NCBI RefSeq assembly: GCF_006716265.1
Contig: NZ_VFOS01000001.1
Location: forward strand, 310,001-374,000
From: Rarobacter faecitabidus
GTDB lineage: Bacteria > Actinomycetota > Actinomycetes > Actinomycetales > Cellulomonadaceae
DNA: 64,000 nucleotides
Reading direction: 5' to 3'
Both the position numbers and the translations under genes were made by a program. The notes under the pieces were generated by a model that made no database searches, had not been told where the DNA came from, and saw only the letters and a program-made list of their open reading frames with translations. The stretch's first letter is position 1. Each line of letters starts with the position of its first letter. Shown piece by piece: positions 46,029 through 54,456 of this stretch.

Positions 46029-47348
46029 CTACAGGCCGAGGTTGTTGAAATCGGAGATGGACTGGGTCCAACCGTCCTCGATGCTCTGGCTCTGCTCGAT
46101 GTCCACGCGGTTCAGCGCGTCCTGCACTGTCTTGTGGATCGCCGCGTAGTTCGGGCCCTTGTGGGTCGTGGTCGTGATGGCGGCCGCGCGCTCGGCGAAG
46201 ATCTGACCCACGGGAGCGTCGTTGAAGAACGGGTTCACCTTGCTGGTGACCTCGTCCGACTTCTGCGCCTCGATCTGCGAGGGGAAGTTGCCGACCTCGG
46301 CGAAGACCTTGGCGGTCTGCTCTGGTGCGGTCAGCCACGCGGCGAGCTTCTTCGCTTCCTCGGCGTGCTTGCCCTGGGCGGGAACGGTCAGGTACGAACC
46401 TCCCCAGTTGCCGCCGCCACCGGGGAACACGTCCGCGACGTTCCAGCCCTCGACGCCTGCGGCGTTGCCTTCGATGATGGGTAGCATCCAGGCGGGGCAG
46501 AGCATAGTGGCGAAGGCGCCGTTCTGGAACGCGGAGGTCCAGTCGGCGCTCCACTGTCCGAGGTGGGCCGAGAGCCCGTCGGTCGTGGACGCGCCCGCGA
46601 CCTGCTCATATAGGGCCTTGATGTCGGAGTTGGTCGCCAGGTCCTTGGGAGTGTTGTCGTCCTCCTCATAGGGGTTGGCGAGCTGGTTCACCATTGCCTG
46701 GTAGTTGGCCCCGGCTGAGTCGAACCACGCCTTGTCGGAGTTGGCGACGAAGTCCTTCCCCACCTCGAAGTAGCGGTCCCAGTCACCCGCGAGGAGCTTG
46801 GCGACCTCATCGCGGTCGGTCGGCAGGCCGGCCTCGGCGAACAGGTCCTGCCGGTAGCAGACGGCCTCCGGTCCCGTGTCCGTGGCGTAGCCGATCAGCT
46901 GGCCGTCGGATGTCGCGGGCGCGGTGATGTACTCCGCCCAGCGGCCGTCGAGGGACGAGTCGCTCAGATCCGTGAACTTGTCCGCGCTCTGGATGAACTC
47001 GGTCAGCCAGTCACCCTCGATTGCCTCGATGTCCGCCAACCCCGAGCCTGCGGCGAGCCCGGTCTTCAGATTGGCGCTTGCTTCCTCTGCCTTTGCGGCG
47101 AGAACTTCTTCGATCTTGACGTTCGGGTTGGCGGCCATGTACTCGTCGTATAGGCCGGCCTTTTTGTAGCCGAATTCGTTGAATGTGGCGACTCGCAAAG
47201 TGATCTGCTCGCCAGATCCACCCCCGTCACCACCCTCGGTGCCTTTTGTGCCGTCCGACGATCCTGAGCCGCAGGCTGTGAGCGAGACCGCCATAACTAG
47301 GCCGAGCGCGGCGCCTGCCGCCCGCTTGGCGTTGCGGATGTGCTTCAT
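46029..47348 (-). CDS. Carbohydrate ABC transporter substrate-binding lipoprotein (CebE-like)
   Basis: 439-residue CUT1 solute-binding lipoprotein. The lipobox SLTACGSG puts the lipid anchor at about Cys24, followed by a Gly/Asp/Ser linker. The family-1 binding fold follows (TLRVATFNEFGYKKAG, IEAIEGDWLTEFIQSADKF, a Trp-rich sugar site near WSADWTSAFQNGAFATMLCPAWMLP, and FPGGGGNWGGSYLTVPAQGKHAEEAKKLAAWLT). ATG 47348 is six bases after AAAGGAG; ATG 47351 is possible. First gene of the importer operon, with a CebR-like operator upstream. Likely ligands are cellobiose, laminaribiose or similar; the exact sugar is inferred. Confidence 0.92.
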   Translation of the reverse strand: MKHIRNAKRAAGAALGLVMAVSLTACGSGSSDGTKGTEGGDGGGSGEQITLRVATFNEFGYKKAGLYDEYMAANPNVKIEEVLAAKAEEASANLKTGLAAGSGLADIEAIEGDWLTEFIQSADKFTDLSDSSLDGRWAEYITAPATSDGQLIGYATDTGPEAVCYRQDLFAEAGLPTDRDEVAKLLAGDWDRYFEVGKDFVANSDKAWFDSAGANYQAMVNQLANPYEEDDNTPKDLATNSDIKALYEQVAGASTTDGLSAHLGQWSADWTSAFQNGAFATMLCPAWMLPIIEGNAAGVEGWNVADVFPGGGGNWGGSYLTVPAQGKHAEEAKKLAAWLTAPEQTAKVFAEVGNFPSQIEAQKSDEVTSKVNPFFNDAPVGQIFAERAAAITTTTHKGPNYAAIHKTVQDALNRVDIEQSQSIEDGWTQSISDFNNLGL

Positions 47349-47463
47349 CATGTACTCCTTTGTAGGCATGTGATTCGAGCAGGTGGCAGCGTTTTCTCGC
47401 GACGGTGCGAGATATCAACCATGAGGGATCAAGTGGGCGGTTTGATCCAGGGTGTCACATCTG

Positions 47464-47477
47464 TGAGAACGCTCCCA
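47464..47477. promoter_or_regulatory. CebR/LacI-type operator upstream of the importer operon
   Basis: TGAGAACGCTCCCA fits all eight fixed positions of TGnnAnCGnTnnCA and 12 of 14 bases of the published CebR/CelR operator TGGGAGCGCTCCCA. It lies about 116 bases upstream of the binding-protein start, where the promoter is expected. The LacI-type gene at the end of the operon is the likely regulator. Confidence 0.72.
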
Positions 47478-47552
47478 ACACGATCATCCTGCAACCGACG
47501 GGAGCGTGCGTCAAGCCGAGATGAGAGCACGATTTCGGTTGTTACCGATTCG

Positions 47553-48056
47553 TTACTTTTGCGCCAGCCAGTCGCGAAGCGCTTCGCCGAGGATTTCGAT
47601 CGCCTGTTGGAGTCCTCGTCCGACCTTCTGCTCGACAACGGAACCGACGAGCGGAAGGGACGACCTGACGATGAGATCATAGGCGAGCGACGACCCGGTG
47701 TCGGCGGGTGTCAGGACGGCCGTGCCCGACGCCGTGACCTTGGCTCCGAGGACCTCGAGGGCCACCGTTCCGTAGCGCGCCCCGTCGGGACCTTCGAGCG
47801 GACGCGACCATGCCTCCACCTGCCGGATCTCCAGTTCGGAACCGACGAACGTCCGCGCCTGAGGCGGAATGAGCTCGGTGGGCACGGTGCGGCGGACCAC
47901 GACCATGAGGTCTCCCTCTGGCGACGGATTGCGGTCGAACTGGGTGATCGTCGCATCCGCGCGCTCCGTCGCGTACCTGATGAACTCCTCGTCACCGAGC
48001 GCACCGAGCACCACTGACGGGCTCTGTTCAAACGGGAGAGTGACAGCGACCTGCAT
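47553..48056 (-). CDS. DUF2505 family protein
   Basis: 167 residues, no signal peptide or membrane segment. The fold pattern resembles the SRPBCC/START-like family to which DUF2505 belongs (MQVAVTLPFEQSPSVVLGAL at the start, a beta-rich middle, and a long C-terminal helix VVEQKVGRGLQQAIEILGEALRDWL). Function unknown; possibly binds a hydrophobic ligand. ATG at 48056 with AAGGGGAC upstream. It is divergent from the PdtaS-type kinase gene. Confidence 0.86.
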   Translation of the reverse strand: MQVAVTLPFEQSPSVVLGALGDEEFIRYATERADATITQFDRNPSPEGDLMVVVRRTVPTELIPPQARTFVGSELEIRQVEAWSRPLEGPDGARYGTVALEVLGAKVTASGTAVLTPADTGSSLAYDLIVRSSLPLVGSVVEQKVGRGLQQAIEILGEALRDWLAQK

Positions 48057-48140
48057 GCGTCCCCTTAACTAGGAAGTAGGTGGCGTTGAAGTGATTGGTA
48101 ACAGCCTATGCCTCACTTAGGAAACTGGCATGCACATGCG

Positions 48141-48146
48141 TATCGT
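48141..48146 (+). promoter_or_regulatory. -10 element of a leaderless pdtaS transcript
   Basis: TATCGT, seven bases, then GTG at 48154. The weak GGGAAG in between could also act as an SD. Confidence 0.4.
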
Positions 48147-48153
48147 GGGAAGC

Positions 48154-49611
48154 GTGTCGACCATCAGCGAACTCCTCGCCGCCCACACCGATCTCGAGGT
48201 GACCGATGCCGACTGGCTGCACCTGCTGGTGGGAGACTGGCAGCTTATCTCGGATCTGGCGTTCGCCGACCTCGTGCTCTGGGTTCCCACCGGCGACGGC
48301 TCCTTCGTCGCTGTCGCTCAGTGTCGGCCGAGCACGGGAGCCACGGTCCACTACGACGACATCGTCGGTTCCATGGCGCCCGAGGGCTCCCGCGCCGACC
48401 TGGAACGGACGTATTCGTCGGGTTCCATATTCCGCATCCGAGAACCGCGCTGGTTCGGTAGCTACGCGGTGCGCGAGGACACCGTGCCCGTGGTGCACGA
48501 CGGCCGCACCATCGCCGTCCTGGTCCGTCAGACCAACCTCGGCTCGGGACGCACGCCGAGCCGCCTGGAACTGAACTACGTCGAGGCGGCCGACGACCTG
48601 CTCGGCATGGTCGCGGCAGGCGACTTTCCCTCGCCCGACGGCACCACCGGTCCGCGTCGCGGAGCCCCGCGCGTGGGTGACGGCCTCATCCGTCTCAACA
48701 GTGAGGGCGAGGTCGTCTACGCGAGCCCCAATGCCCTGAGCTGTTTCCATCGCCTCGGCGTCATGGGCGCGCTGGTCGGCGACACGCTGATCGAGGTCGT
48801 TACGGACCTCGTGGAGCACAAGTCCACGGTCGATGAATCGATGCCGCTCGTCCTGCTCGGCAAAGCGGCTTGGCGCACGGAGGTCGAATCTCGTGGCGTC
48901 TGCCTCTCCTTGCGCGCGGTTCCACTGCTGGACGCGGTCGGCTCGCGAATCGGTGCCGTGCTGCTGTGCCGCGACGTCTCGGAACTTCGTCGTCGCGAGC
49001 GCGAACTCATTACCAAGGACGCGACCATCCGCGAAATCCACCATCGCGTCAAGAACAATCTCCAGACCGTGGCGGCACTCCTGCGCCTGCAGTCTCGTCG
49101 GATGACCGTGCCCGAGGCGCGCGCGGCCCTCGACGAGGCCATGCGCCGCGTCGCCACGATCGCCCTCGTGCACGATTCGCTTTCCCAGACCCTGGACGAG
49201 CGCGTCGAATTCGATGCGATGGTGGGACGAGTGCTCCGTTTGGCGGCCGACGTGGCCGCCGCAGATACTCCCGTGCGGACGATTTGCACCGGCAAGTTCG
49301 GCCACGTCCCGGCCGAGGCGGCCACGGCTCTCGCGCTCGTGCTGACGGAACTCGTGACCAACGCCGTCGAGCACGGTCTGGCGCCTGTCGGCGGCGGCGT
49401 CGTGGAGGTCGTCGTGGAGCGGACGACGGCGGGCATGCACATCGTCGTCAGTGACGATGGCCGAGGAACCAGCGAAGACGGTCCCGGTGGCGGGCTCGGC
49501 ACGCAGATCGTTTCGACGCTTGTGGCCAACGAGTTGCGCGGCACGATCTCCTGGACCGGCCGCGCCGGCGGTGGGACCGAGGTCCACATCGACGTGCCGC
49601 TCGACGACTAA
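48154..49611 (+). CDS. pdtaS: PdtaS-like soluble sensor histidine kinase (HWE/HisKA_2 type)
   Basis: 485-residue cytoplasmic kinase. An N-terminal GAF-like domain (~1-150, TDADWLHLLVGDWQLISDLAFADLVLWV, AQCRPSTGATV) is followed by a PAS domain (~170-285). The HisKA_2 helix has the phosphorylated His in REIHHRVKNNLQTVAALLRLQSRR, and the HATPase_c domain has N-box ELVTNAVEHG and G-box DDGRGTSE. In M. tuberculosis PdtaS phosphorylates the RNA-binding antiterminator PdtaR; that partner is not in this window. GTG 48154 (VSTISELLAAHTDLE) matches the mycobacterial N-terminus; ATG 48130 would add eight residues. As in mycobacteria, its neighbour is whiB1. Confidence 0.92.
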   Translation: MSTISELLAAHTDLEVTDADWLHLLVGDWQLISDLAFADLVLWVPTGDGSFVAVAQCRPSTGATVHYDDIVGSMAPEGSRADLERTYSSGSIFRIREPRWFGSYAVREDTVPVVHDGRTIAVLVRQTNLGSGRTPSRLELNYVEAADDLLGMVAAGDFPSPDGTTGPRRGAPRVGDGLIRLNSEGEVVYASPNALSCFHRLGVMGALVGDTLIEVVTDLVEHKSTVDESMPLVLLGKAAWRTEVESRGVCLSLRAVPLLDAVGSRIGAVLLCRDVSELRRRERELITKDATIREIHHRVKNNLQTVAALLRLQSRRMTVPEARAALDEAMRRVATIALVHDSLSQTLDERVEFDAMVGRVLRLAADVAAADTPVRTICTGKFGHVPAEAATALALVLTELVTNAVEHGLAPVGGGVVEVVVERTTAGMHIVVSDDGRGTSEDGPGGGLGTQIVSTLVANELRGTISWTGRAGGGTEVHIDVPLDD

Positions 49612-49683
49612 CGACTAGCGATAACCCGCCGCGCCCGCCCCCATCGTCCCGCGCCCGCCGCCATCCCTTATGCGAGAGGGCGC

Positions 49684-49731
49684 GTTAGGGTTGCCGAACA
49701 CCGGGACTTCCCGGTGTTCGGCAACCCTAAC
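49684..49731. terminator. Perfect 23-bp inverted repeat after pdtaS
   Basis: Arms 49684-49706 and 49709-49731 are exact complements with only two bases between, a 48-bp near-palindrome starting 72 bases after the pdtaS stop. It could end transcription from either side, but it has no T-run and is unusually long for a terminator. CCGGTGTTC is repeated once more just after it. Confidence 0.6.
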
Positions 49732-49829
49732 CGGTGTTCTCGAGTGAGTTGCGGGTGGCGTTCGCGGGCCACTGCAGATGGCGTTCGCGGGGCTGCGCGT
49801 CCGGTTCGTAAGGCGCGGCAGGAACAAAA

Positions 49830-49866
49830 ACGGATGGGGCCACGGTATGACCGTGGCCCCATCCGT
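49830..49866 (-). terminator. whiB1: Intrinsic terminator of whiB1
   Basis: A 17-base perfect stem (49830-49846 with 49850-49866, three-base loop). Read on the minus strand it is followed by TTTTTG, giving the classic hairpin-plus-T-run, 34 bases after the whiB1 stop. Confidence 0.85.
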
Positions 49867-49900
49867 GAGGCTTGCAGTGCGAGATTCCGCGGGCGCGACC

Positions 49901-50149
49901 TCAGCCGGCGCGGCGAGCGCGCGCGGTGCGCCGCTTGAACGCCCGGCGCTCGTCCTCGGACATGCCGCCCCAGACACCCGCATCCTGGCCGGACTCGATG
50001 GCCCACTTCAGGCAGACGTCCATGACGTCGCAGCGGTTGCAGACCTTCTTGGCCTCTTCGATCTGAATGAGAGCCGGTCCGGTGTTCCCGATGGGGAAGA
50101 ACAACTCGGGGTCTTCGGTCAGACACGCAGCGCGGTTGCGCCAGTCCAT
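49901..50149 (-). CDS. whiB1: WhiB1-type iron-sulfur transcriptional regulator
   Basis: 82-residue Wbl protein. The four Fe-S cysteines are Cys9, Cys37, Cys40 and Cys46 (AACL...VCNRCDVMDVC), followed by the GVWGGMSEDERRAF turn and a basic C-terminus (KRRTARARR) for DNA contact. WhiB1 binds the sigma factor SigA and responds to nitric oxide in mycobacteria, where it is essential. ATG at 50149 with AAGGAGTG upstream. The adjacency to pdtaS and the short length both support WhiB1 over other Wbl proteins. Confidence 0.95.
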   Translation of the reverse strand: MDWRNRAACLTEDPELFFPIGNTGPALIQIEEAKKVCNRCDVMDVCLKWAIESGQDAGVWGGMSEDERRAFKRRTARARRAG

Positions 50150-50469
50150 GGGAGCACTCCTTGGTGACAGTCAGCCCGTGCCGCGCAAGCGCCGGAGGGC
50201 ATGGCTACCGCAGGCAAGAAGGTGGGGCAGCCGCTCTCGCGGCCAGCGTCACGATCGCCTGTCCGAGCACAAGCGCCTTCGAGCGCAACCCTGGGGGCGT
50301 GCGCGGTTGGTGCGTCGTGATGGGGGACGGAAATCTGCTGTCATCTAGATTCACATGTGAACGGGCAGAACACAAGAGATAAACGCTTGGGGCCGGGGGA
50401 TTGCCTTGAGATGTTCGTCACATTCCCTGCGCCCAGCCGCATGTAGCGCCGGCGCTGTACCTTGGAGCG
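50150..50469. other. 320-bp whiB1 promoter region
   Basis: No gene is visible in this divergent gap. It holds TTCACATGTGAA (50350-50361), a perfect 12-base palindrome, and TGAGATGTTCGTCACA (50407-50422), which matches nine of ten fixed bases of the CRP-type site TGTGAN6TCACA. In M. tuberculosis whiB1 is controlled by the CRP-like protein Rv3676. The first 150 bases show nothing I can name. Confidence 0.45.
50458..50463 (+). promoter_or_regulatory. -10 element of a leaderless transcript
   Basis: TACCTT, six bases (GGAGCG), then GTG at 50470. GGAG is only two bases from the start codon. Confidence 0.4.
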
Positions 50470-50904
50470 GTGGATCAAAAACCGGCACAGGTACCTGGCG
50501 AGCGCGTCGTCCTGCTCGATATGCTCGTCGTCGTCTTCTGGCTGCAGGCGGTTCTTGCTGTAGCGGGCACGCTGACCGGATTGTGGCTCGCGGTTGCGGA
50601 CGGCGGTCGGCTGGATTCGCTCGCGGTCGGCCTGGCCGTCGTAGCGCTGGGTATCGCTGCGCTTCTGTGGGCTTTCGGACGAGCCATCCGCCGTGGCAAG
50701 ACCTGGTTCCGAGGTCCCGCGATCACGCTTGAACTCATTTCAATCGCCGCCGTGATCAGCTCGTGGAACGACCTCGATCCGCTTATCGCGATTGCCATCC
50801 TCGCGACGGCGCTTGCCGCGGGAGTCCTCATGTTCGTGCCCGCGGTGCTGACGGCCACGACCAATCCCGCACGCGGGCGCGGGGCCTACCCGTCCGACGA
50901 GTAG
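50470..50904 (+). CDS. Small four-helix membrane protein of unknown function
   Basis: 144 residues with four predicted membrane helices: about 16-40 (LLDMLVVVFWLQAVLAVAGTL), 47-68, 80-97 and 104-128. A conserved-looking basic loop (RRGKTWFRG) lies between helices 2 and 3. I do not recognise a family. GTG at 50470 with TACCTT six bases upstream. It ends 23 bases before the converging ABC permease gene. Confidence 0.75.
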   Translation: MDQKPAQVPGERVVLLDMLVVVFWLQAVLAVAGTLTGLWLAVADGGRLDSLAVGLAVVALGIAALLWAFGRAIRRGKTWFRGPAITLELISIAAVISSWNDLDPLIAIAILATALAAGVLMFVPAVLTATTNPARGRGAYPSDE

Positions 50905-50927
50905 GCCTCGCGCCCGCATTGCTTTGC

Positions 50928-53534
50928 CTAGTCGACCGCGAGCGCGGCGACCGGCGATGCCTTCAGTGCGCTGCGAGCGGGCACCACGGACGCGAGCAGG
51001 CCGGCACCTAGCGTGACCAGCGCGACGAGTCCGAAGTCACGCCAGGGCACGACGAGATCGGGGTTGCTGTACGAGCCGAGCACTATGTACGAGCCGATCC
51101 ACCCGTAGGCGAGTCCCAGCAGGGTGCCGAGGATCGCGCCTACCGCGGCGAGGAACGTGCCCTCGACCGCGAGCGACCCGCGCAGTTGCTTCTTGGACAG
51201 CCCGATGGCTCGCAGCGTCGCGTTCTCCCGGCGGCGTTCGAGAACCGACAGCGAGAGGGTGTTGGCGACACCGATCAGCGCGATGATCACGGCGACGGCA
51301 AGCAGCCCGATGATGATCGCCAGCACTGTGTTGATCACCTTGTCGAACATCGCTCGCTCGGCTGCTGGTGATTGAACCCAGGTGCTCCCGGTGACGACAT
51401 CCTGGACGTCTTGTAGGACGTTGCCGGCGTCATCGATGTCCGTCAGCGATGCGACGACGAGCGTGTTCACGGTGTCGGACCCGTCGTCGAGGGACCGCGC
51501 CTCCTCGAGATCTGCGTAGTCCGTGAGGATGAACTGGAAGTGTCCGGGGACGACCTGGACCGTGAGGACGGGTGCGGCGGGTGCGGACCCGGTGCGCAGC
51601 CTGTCGCCGCTTCGCAGGTTGCCGGAACTAGCTGACCCGGCGACCTCGCTCGAGATGATCGCGACCCCGGCTCGCGGTGTGGGCGCGTCGTCGATACCCC
51701 GAATGATCTCGCTTGCCGCGGAACCCGGGTTCACGGCGATGGCGGGCAGGTTGAGTTCGCGGGAGTCGTCTATTCTCACGACCTGCTCGGTCGACAGCGC
51801 CGGCGCGGCGCTCCGCACGCCCTCGACCTTGCGGATCCGCTCCAGGTTCTCGCTGACGCGGGTCGTGAAGTCGGCCGCGTCCGACTGGAACTCGCCGTCC
51901 GACGATCCCGAGGACCACGTCTCCTGATAGAAGGCTGCAGCGATGTCGAAGGGGAATGCCTGGTCGAGCGTGTTCTTCATGGTGGCGCGGGCGCTCGCGG
52001 CACCGACGGACATGGTGGTCACGAGCGTAACGCCGATGAGCAGTGCCGTGGAGGTCGCCGCGATGCGGCGCGGGTTGCGTATCGAGTTCGCCGCCGCCAG
52101 GCGTGCCGCCGGCCCCATCTTCCCGACGATCATGGCGAGCAGGCGGGCGGCGGGTGGCAACCAGAACACGGCGCCGAGCACGATGCCGACGAAGGACAGC
52201 GCACCTCCGGCTACGCCTGCGAGCAGGCCTACCCCGACGTCGGATCGGCTCACGGCGATGCCGGCGATCAGCAATAGTGCGCCCGTGACGGTGAGCAGGA
52301 TCGCGAAGATCAGGCGTACGAGTCCGCCGCGACGCTTGACCGTCGGCGACTCGATCGGCCGCAACGCGGCGAGCGGGGCGACATGCGTCGCCTGCCGTGC
52401 CGGCACGAGGCAGGAGATGACGGTCACGGCGATGCCCACGGCCACCGGCACGATGACGACCCAGATCGTGGGCGAGATCGCGGCGGGGATCGGGACCGTC
52501 GGCCAGATCCGGCGCAGGATGATGAGCGCCAGTTGTACGAGCCCGCCAGCGGTGACGACTCCGACGAGCGAGGACGCCAGTCCCAGGATGCCGCCCTCGA
52601 TCAGGACCGAGCGGCGCAACTGCGACTTGGAGGCACCGGTGCAGCGGAGCAGCGCGAGCGTGCGGGTTCGTTGCGCGACCAGTACTTGGAATGTGTTCGA
52701 GATGACGAGGCCCGCGACGATCAGCGCCAATCCGGCGAATGCGAGGATGAACGCAGTGAAGACGTCCTGGCCGTCCGAGAACTCCGCCATCGTGTCCTTG
52801 GCGGCCTGATCCCTCGTCTGCAGAGCGAGTGCGGGCAGGGAGGAACTGGCCGAAAGGGCGGCGGAGGCCTCGTCCAGCGTCGTGCCCGGGTCGAGCGCGA
52901 TGGCGACGGGCGGCGTAGGCGCGGACGTCAGCTGAGCGAGCCCATCGCGCGTCATCACGCCCACGTCTCCGTCGTTCAGGAATGCGGCACCGCTGGGTGC
53001 CACGATGGCGGTAATGGTCAGGGGCGTGCCGGCGCTGCCGGATTCGTCAGTGCCCTCGTTGTACTCGCCGAAGCCCTGCCATGTCACGGTGTCGCCGATG
53101 CCCACGCCAAGGGACTCGGCAGCGTTCGCGGGAATCGCGATCTCCGTGGCCGTGCTGGGCTCGGTGCCCGACGCGATCTTGTAGATCGCGAGACGATCCG
53201 CCGTCGCGGGGACGACCCCCTGAGACCGCTCGTTGCTTCCGGAACTGAGCGAGAAGTAGTAGGGCCCGGCGGCGGTGGCGGCGGCTACCCCCTGCGTAGC
53301 CGCGATGCCGTCGAGATCCTGCCACGTCAGTGACTGCGACTCGGGTTTCTGCAGTGTGGCGACCACGTCGGCGTCGCCGTAGCCGGCGGTCACGGCGTCG
53401 TAGGTGAAGCGGGTCATCGCGTTCGAGGCGAGCAGCGTGGCCGCGACGAACCCCGTGCCGAGCGCGATCGCGATGCCCGCTGCGATCAGCCGCGCGAGCG
53501 ACTGCCGCATCTGGAAAAGGGTGAGGCGGAACAT
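50928..53534 (-). CDS. MacB/FtsX-type ABC transporter permease
   Basis: 868-residue permease. One helix at the N-terminus (LIAAGIAIALGTGFVAATLLASNAM) is followed by a large extracytoplasmic domain, then an FtsX domain with three helices (~270-400). Further helices, a second outside domain (~530-720) and a second FtsX domain of three helices (~745-865) complete it. It is the usual duplicated form in actinobacteria. Such systems act mechanically or export lipids, peptides or antibiotics rather than importing. The start overlaps the ATPase stop by one base. The flanking two-component system suggests response to a cell-envelope stress. Confidence 0.9.
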   Translation of the reverse strand: MFRLTLFQMRQSLARLIAAGIAIALGTGFVAATLLASNAMTRFTYDAVTAGYGDADVVATLQKPESQSLTWQDLDGIAATQGVAAATAAGPYYFSLSSGSNERSQGVVPATADRLAIYKIASGTEPSTATEIAIPANAAESLGVGIGDTVTWQGFGEYNEGTDESGSAGTPLTITAIVAPSGAAFLNDGDVGVMTRDGLAQLTSAPTPPVAIALDPGTTLDEASAALSASSSLPALALQTRDQAAKDTMAEFSDGQDVFTAFILAFAGLALIVAGLVISNTFQVLVAQRTRTLALLRCTGASKSQLRRSVLIEGGILGLASSLVGVVTAGGLVQLALIILRRIWPTVPIPAAISPTIWVVIVPVAVGIAVTVISCLVPARQATHVAPLAALRPIESPTVKRRGGLVRLIFAILLTVTGALLLIAGIAVSRSDVGVGLLAGVAGGALSFVGIVLGAVFWLPPAARLLAMIVGKMGPAARLAAANSIRNPRRIAATSTALLIGVTLVTTMSVGAASARATMKNTLDQAFPFDIAAAFYQETWSSGSSDGEFQSDAADFTTRVSENLERIRKVEGVRSAAPALSTEQVVRIDDSRELNLPAIAVNPGSAASEIIRGIDDAPTPRAGVAIISSEVAGSASSGNLRSGDRLRTGSAPAAPVLTVQVVPGHFQFILTDYADLEEARSLDDGSDTVNTLVVASLTDIDDAGNVLQDVQDVVTGSTWVQSPAAERAMFDKVINTVLAIIIGLLAVAVIIALIGVANTLSLSVLERRRENATLRAIGLSKKQLRGSLAVEGTFLAAVGAILGTLLGLAYGWIGSYIVLGSYSNPDLVVPWRDFGLVALVTLGAGLLASVVPARSALKASPVAALAVD

Positions 53535-54316
53535 CAGGCGTTCACCCCGCCAGCGATATCATCCACATTGCGCAGTGCGTCGAGTCCGGCGAGCACGGCG
53601 TCGGGAGTGGGCTGATCGATGTTGCCCGCCACGCGGCCGTCCGCGAGTAGCACCACGCGATCCGCGTAGGACGCCGCCGAGGGGTCGTGCGTGACCATGA
53701 TGATCGTGCGTCCCAGTTCGCGTACCGAGCGTCGCAGGAAGCTGAGAACCTCGATGCCGGAGCGGGTGTCGAGGTTTCCGGTCGGTTCGTCGGCGAACAC
53801 GACCTCGGGCTTCGTGATGAGAGCGCGGGCGATGGCCACCCGCTGCTGCTGACCGCCGGAGAGCTCGGACGGGCGGTGGCTCAGGCGATCGGCGATGCCG
53901 AGGGTCTGGACCAGCGTGTCCAGCCACTCCCGGTCCACCTTCTCGCCTGCGAGGCCGAGAGGGAGCGTGATGTTCTGCTCCGCGGTGAACATGGGCAGCA
54001 GGTTGAACGACTGGAAGACAAAACCGATGCGGTGGCGGCGCAACTCGGTCAGGCCGTTGTCCGAGAGCTGCGTGACGTCGGTCTGGCCGAGGAACGCGTG
54101 CCCCGCCGTGGCGGAGTCGAGTCCCGCGAGCAGGTGCATCAGCGTGGACTTGCCGGAGCCCGAAGGTCCCATGATGGCGGTGAACTGCCCGGCGGCGAAG
54201 TCCACGTCTACCGCGTCGAGCGCACGCACGATAGCTGCGCCCTCGCCGTAGGTCTTGGTGAGCCCGCGCGCCGCGACGGCGGTCTGGGCGGGGGCGGTTG
54301 TGAGCGGGGTGCTCAT
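53534..54316 (-). CDS. ABC transporter ATP-binding protein (MacB/LolD type)
   Basis: 260-residue ATPase partner of the FtsX-type permease. Walker A GPSGSGKST, Q-loop FQSFNLLPMFTAEQN, signature LSGGQQQRVAIARAL, Walker B VVFADEPTGNLD and H-loop VTHD are present. The pattern LRRHRIGFVFQSFNLLP is typical of this export/mechanotransmission subfamily. ATG at 54316. Separated by 140 bases from the response regulator upstream on the same strand. Confidence 0.95.
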   Translation of the reverse strand: MSTPLTTAPAQTAVAARGLTKTYGEGAAIVRALDAVDVDFAAGQFTAIMGPSGSGKSTLMHLLAGLDSATAGHAFLGQTDVTQLSDNGLTELRRHRIGFVFQSFNLLPMFTAEQNITLPLGLAGEKVDREWLDTLVQTLGIADRLSHRPSELSGGQQQRVAIARALITKPEVVFADEPTGNLDTRSGIEVLSFLRRSVRELGRTIIMVTHDPSAASYADRVVLLADGRVAGNIDQPTPDAVLAGLDALRNVDDIAGGVNA

Positions 54317-54420
54317 GACTTCTCCTAGCGTTCGATGACTATGTCACCTCAAACCCTAGGAAATCCCTGTGAGTGCGTCGTCAGCCCGTGGTCTGGTCTT
54401 CCGCGGTTCGCGGGGGCGTC

Positions 54421-54442
54421 GCGTACGACCACGGTCGTACGC
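54421..54442. promoter_or_regulatory. 10-bp inverted repeat ahead of the ABC operon
   Basis: GCGTACGACC-AC-GGTCGTACGC, a perfect inverted repeat just after the response regulator gene and about 105 bases upstream of the ATPase start. It could be the operator of the ABC genes or the regulator gene's terminator. Confidence 0.45.
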
Positions 54443-54456
54443 CGCTCGGCGGCGGC

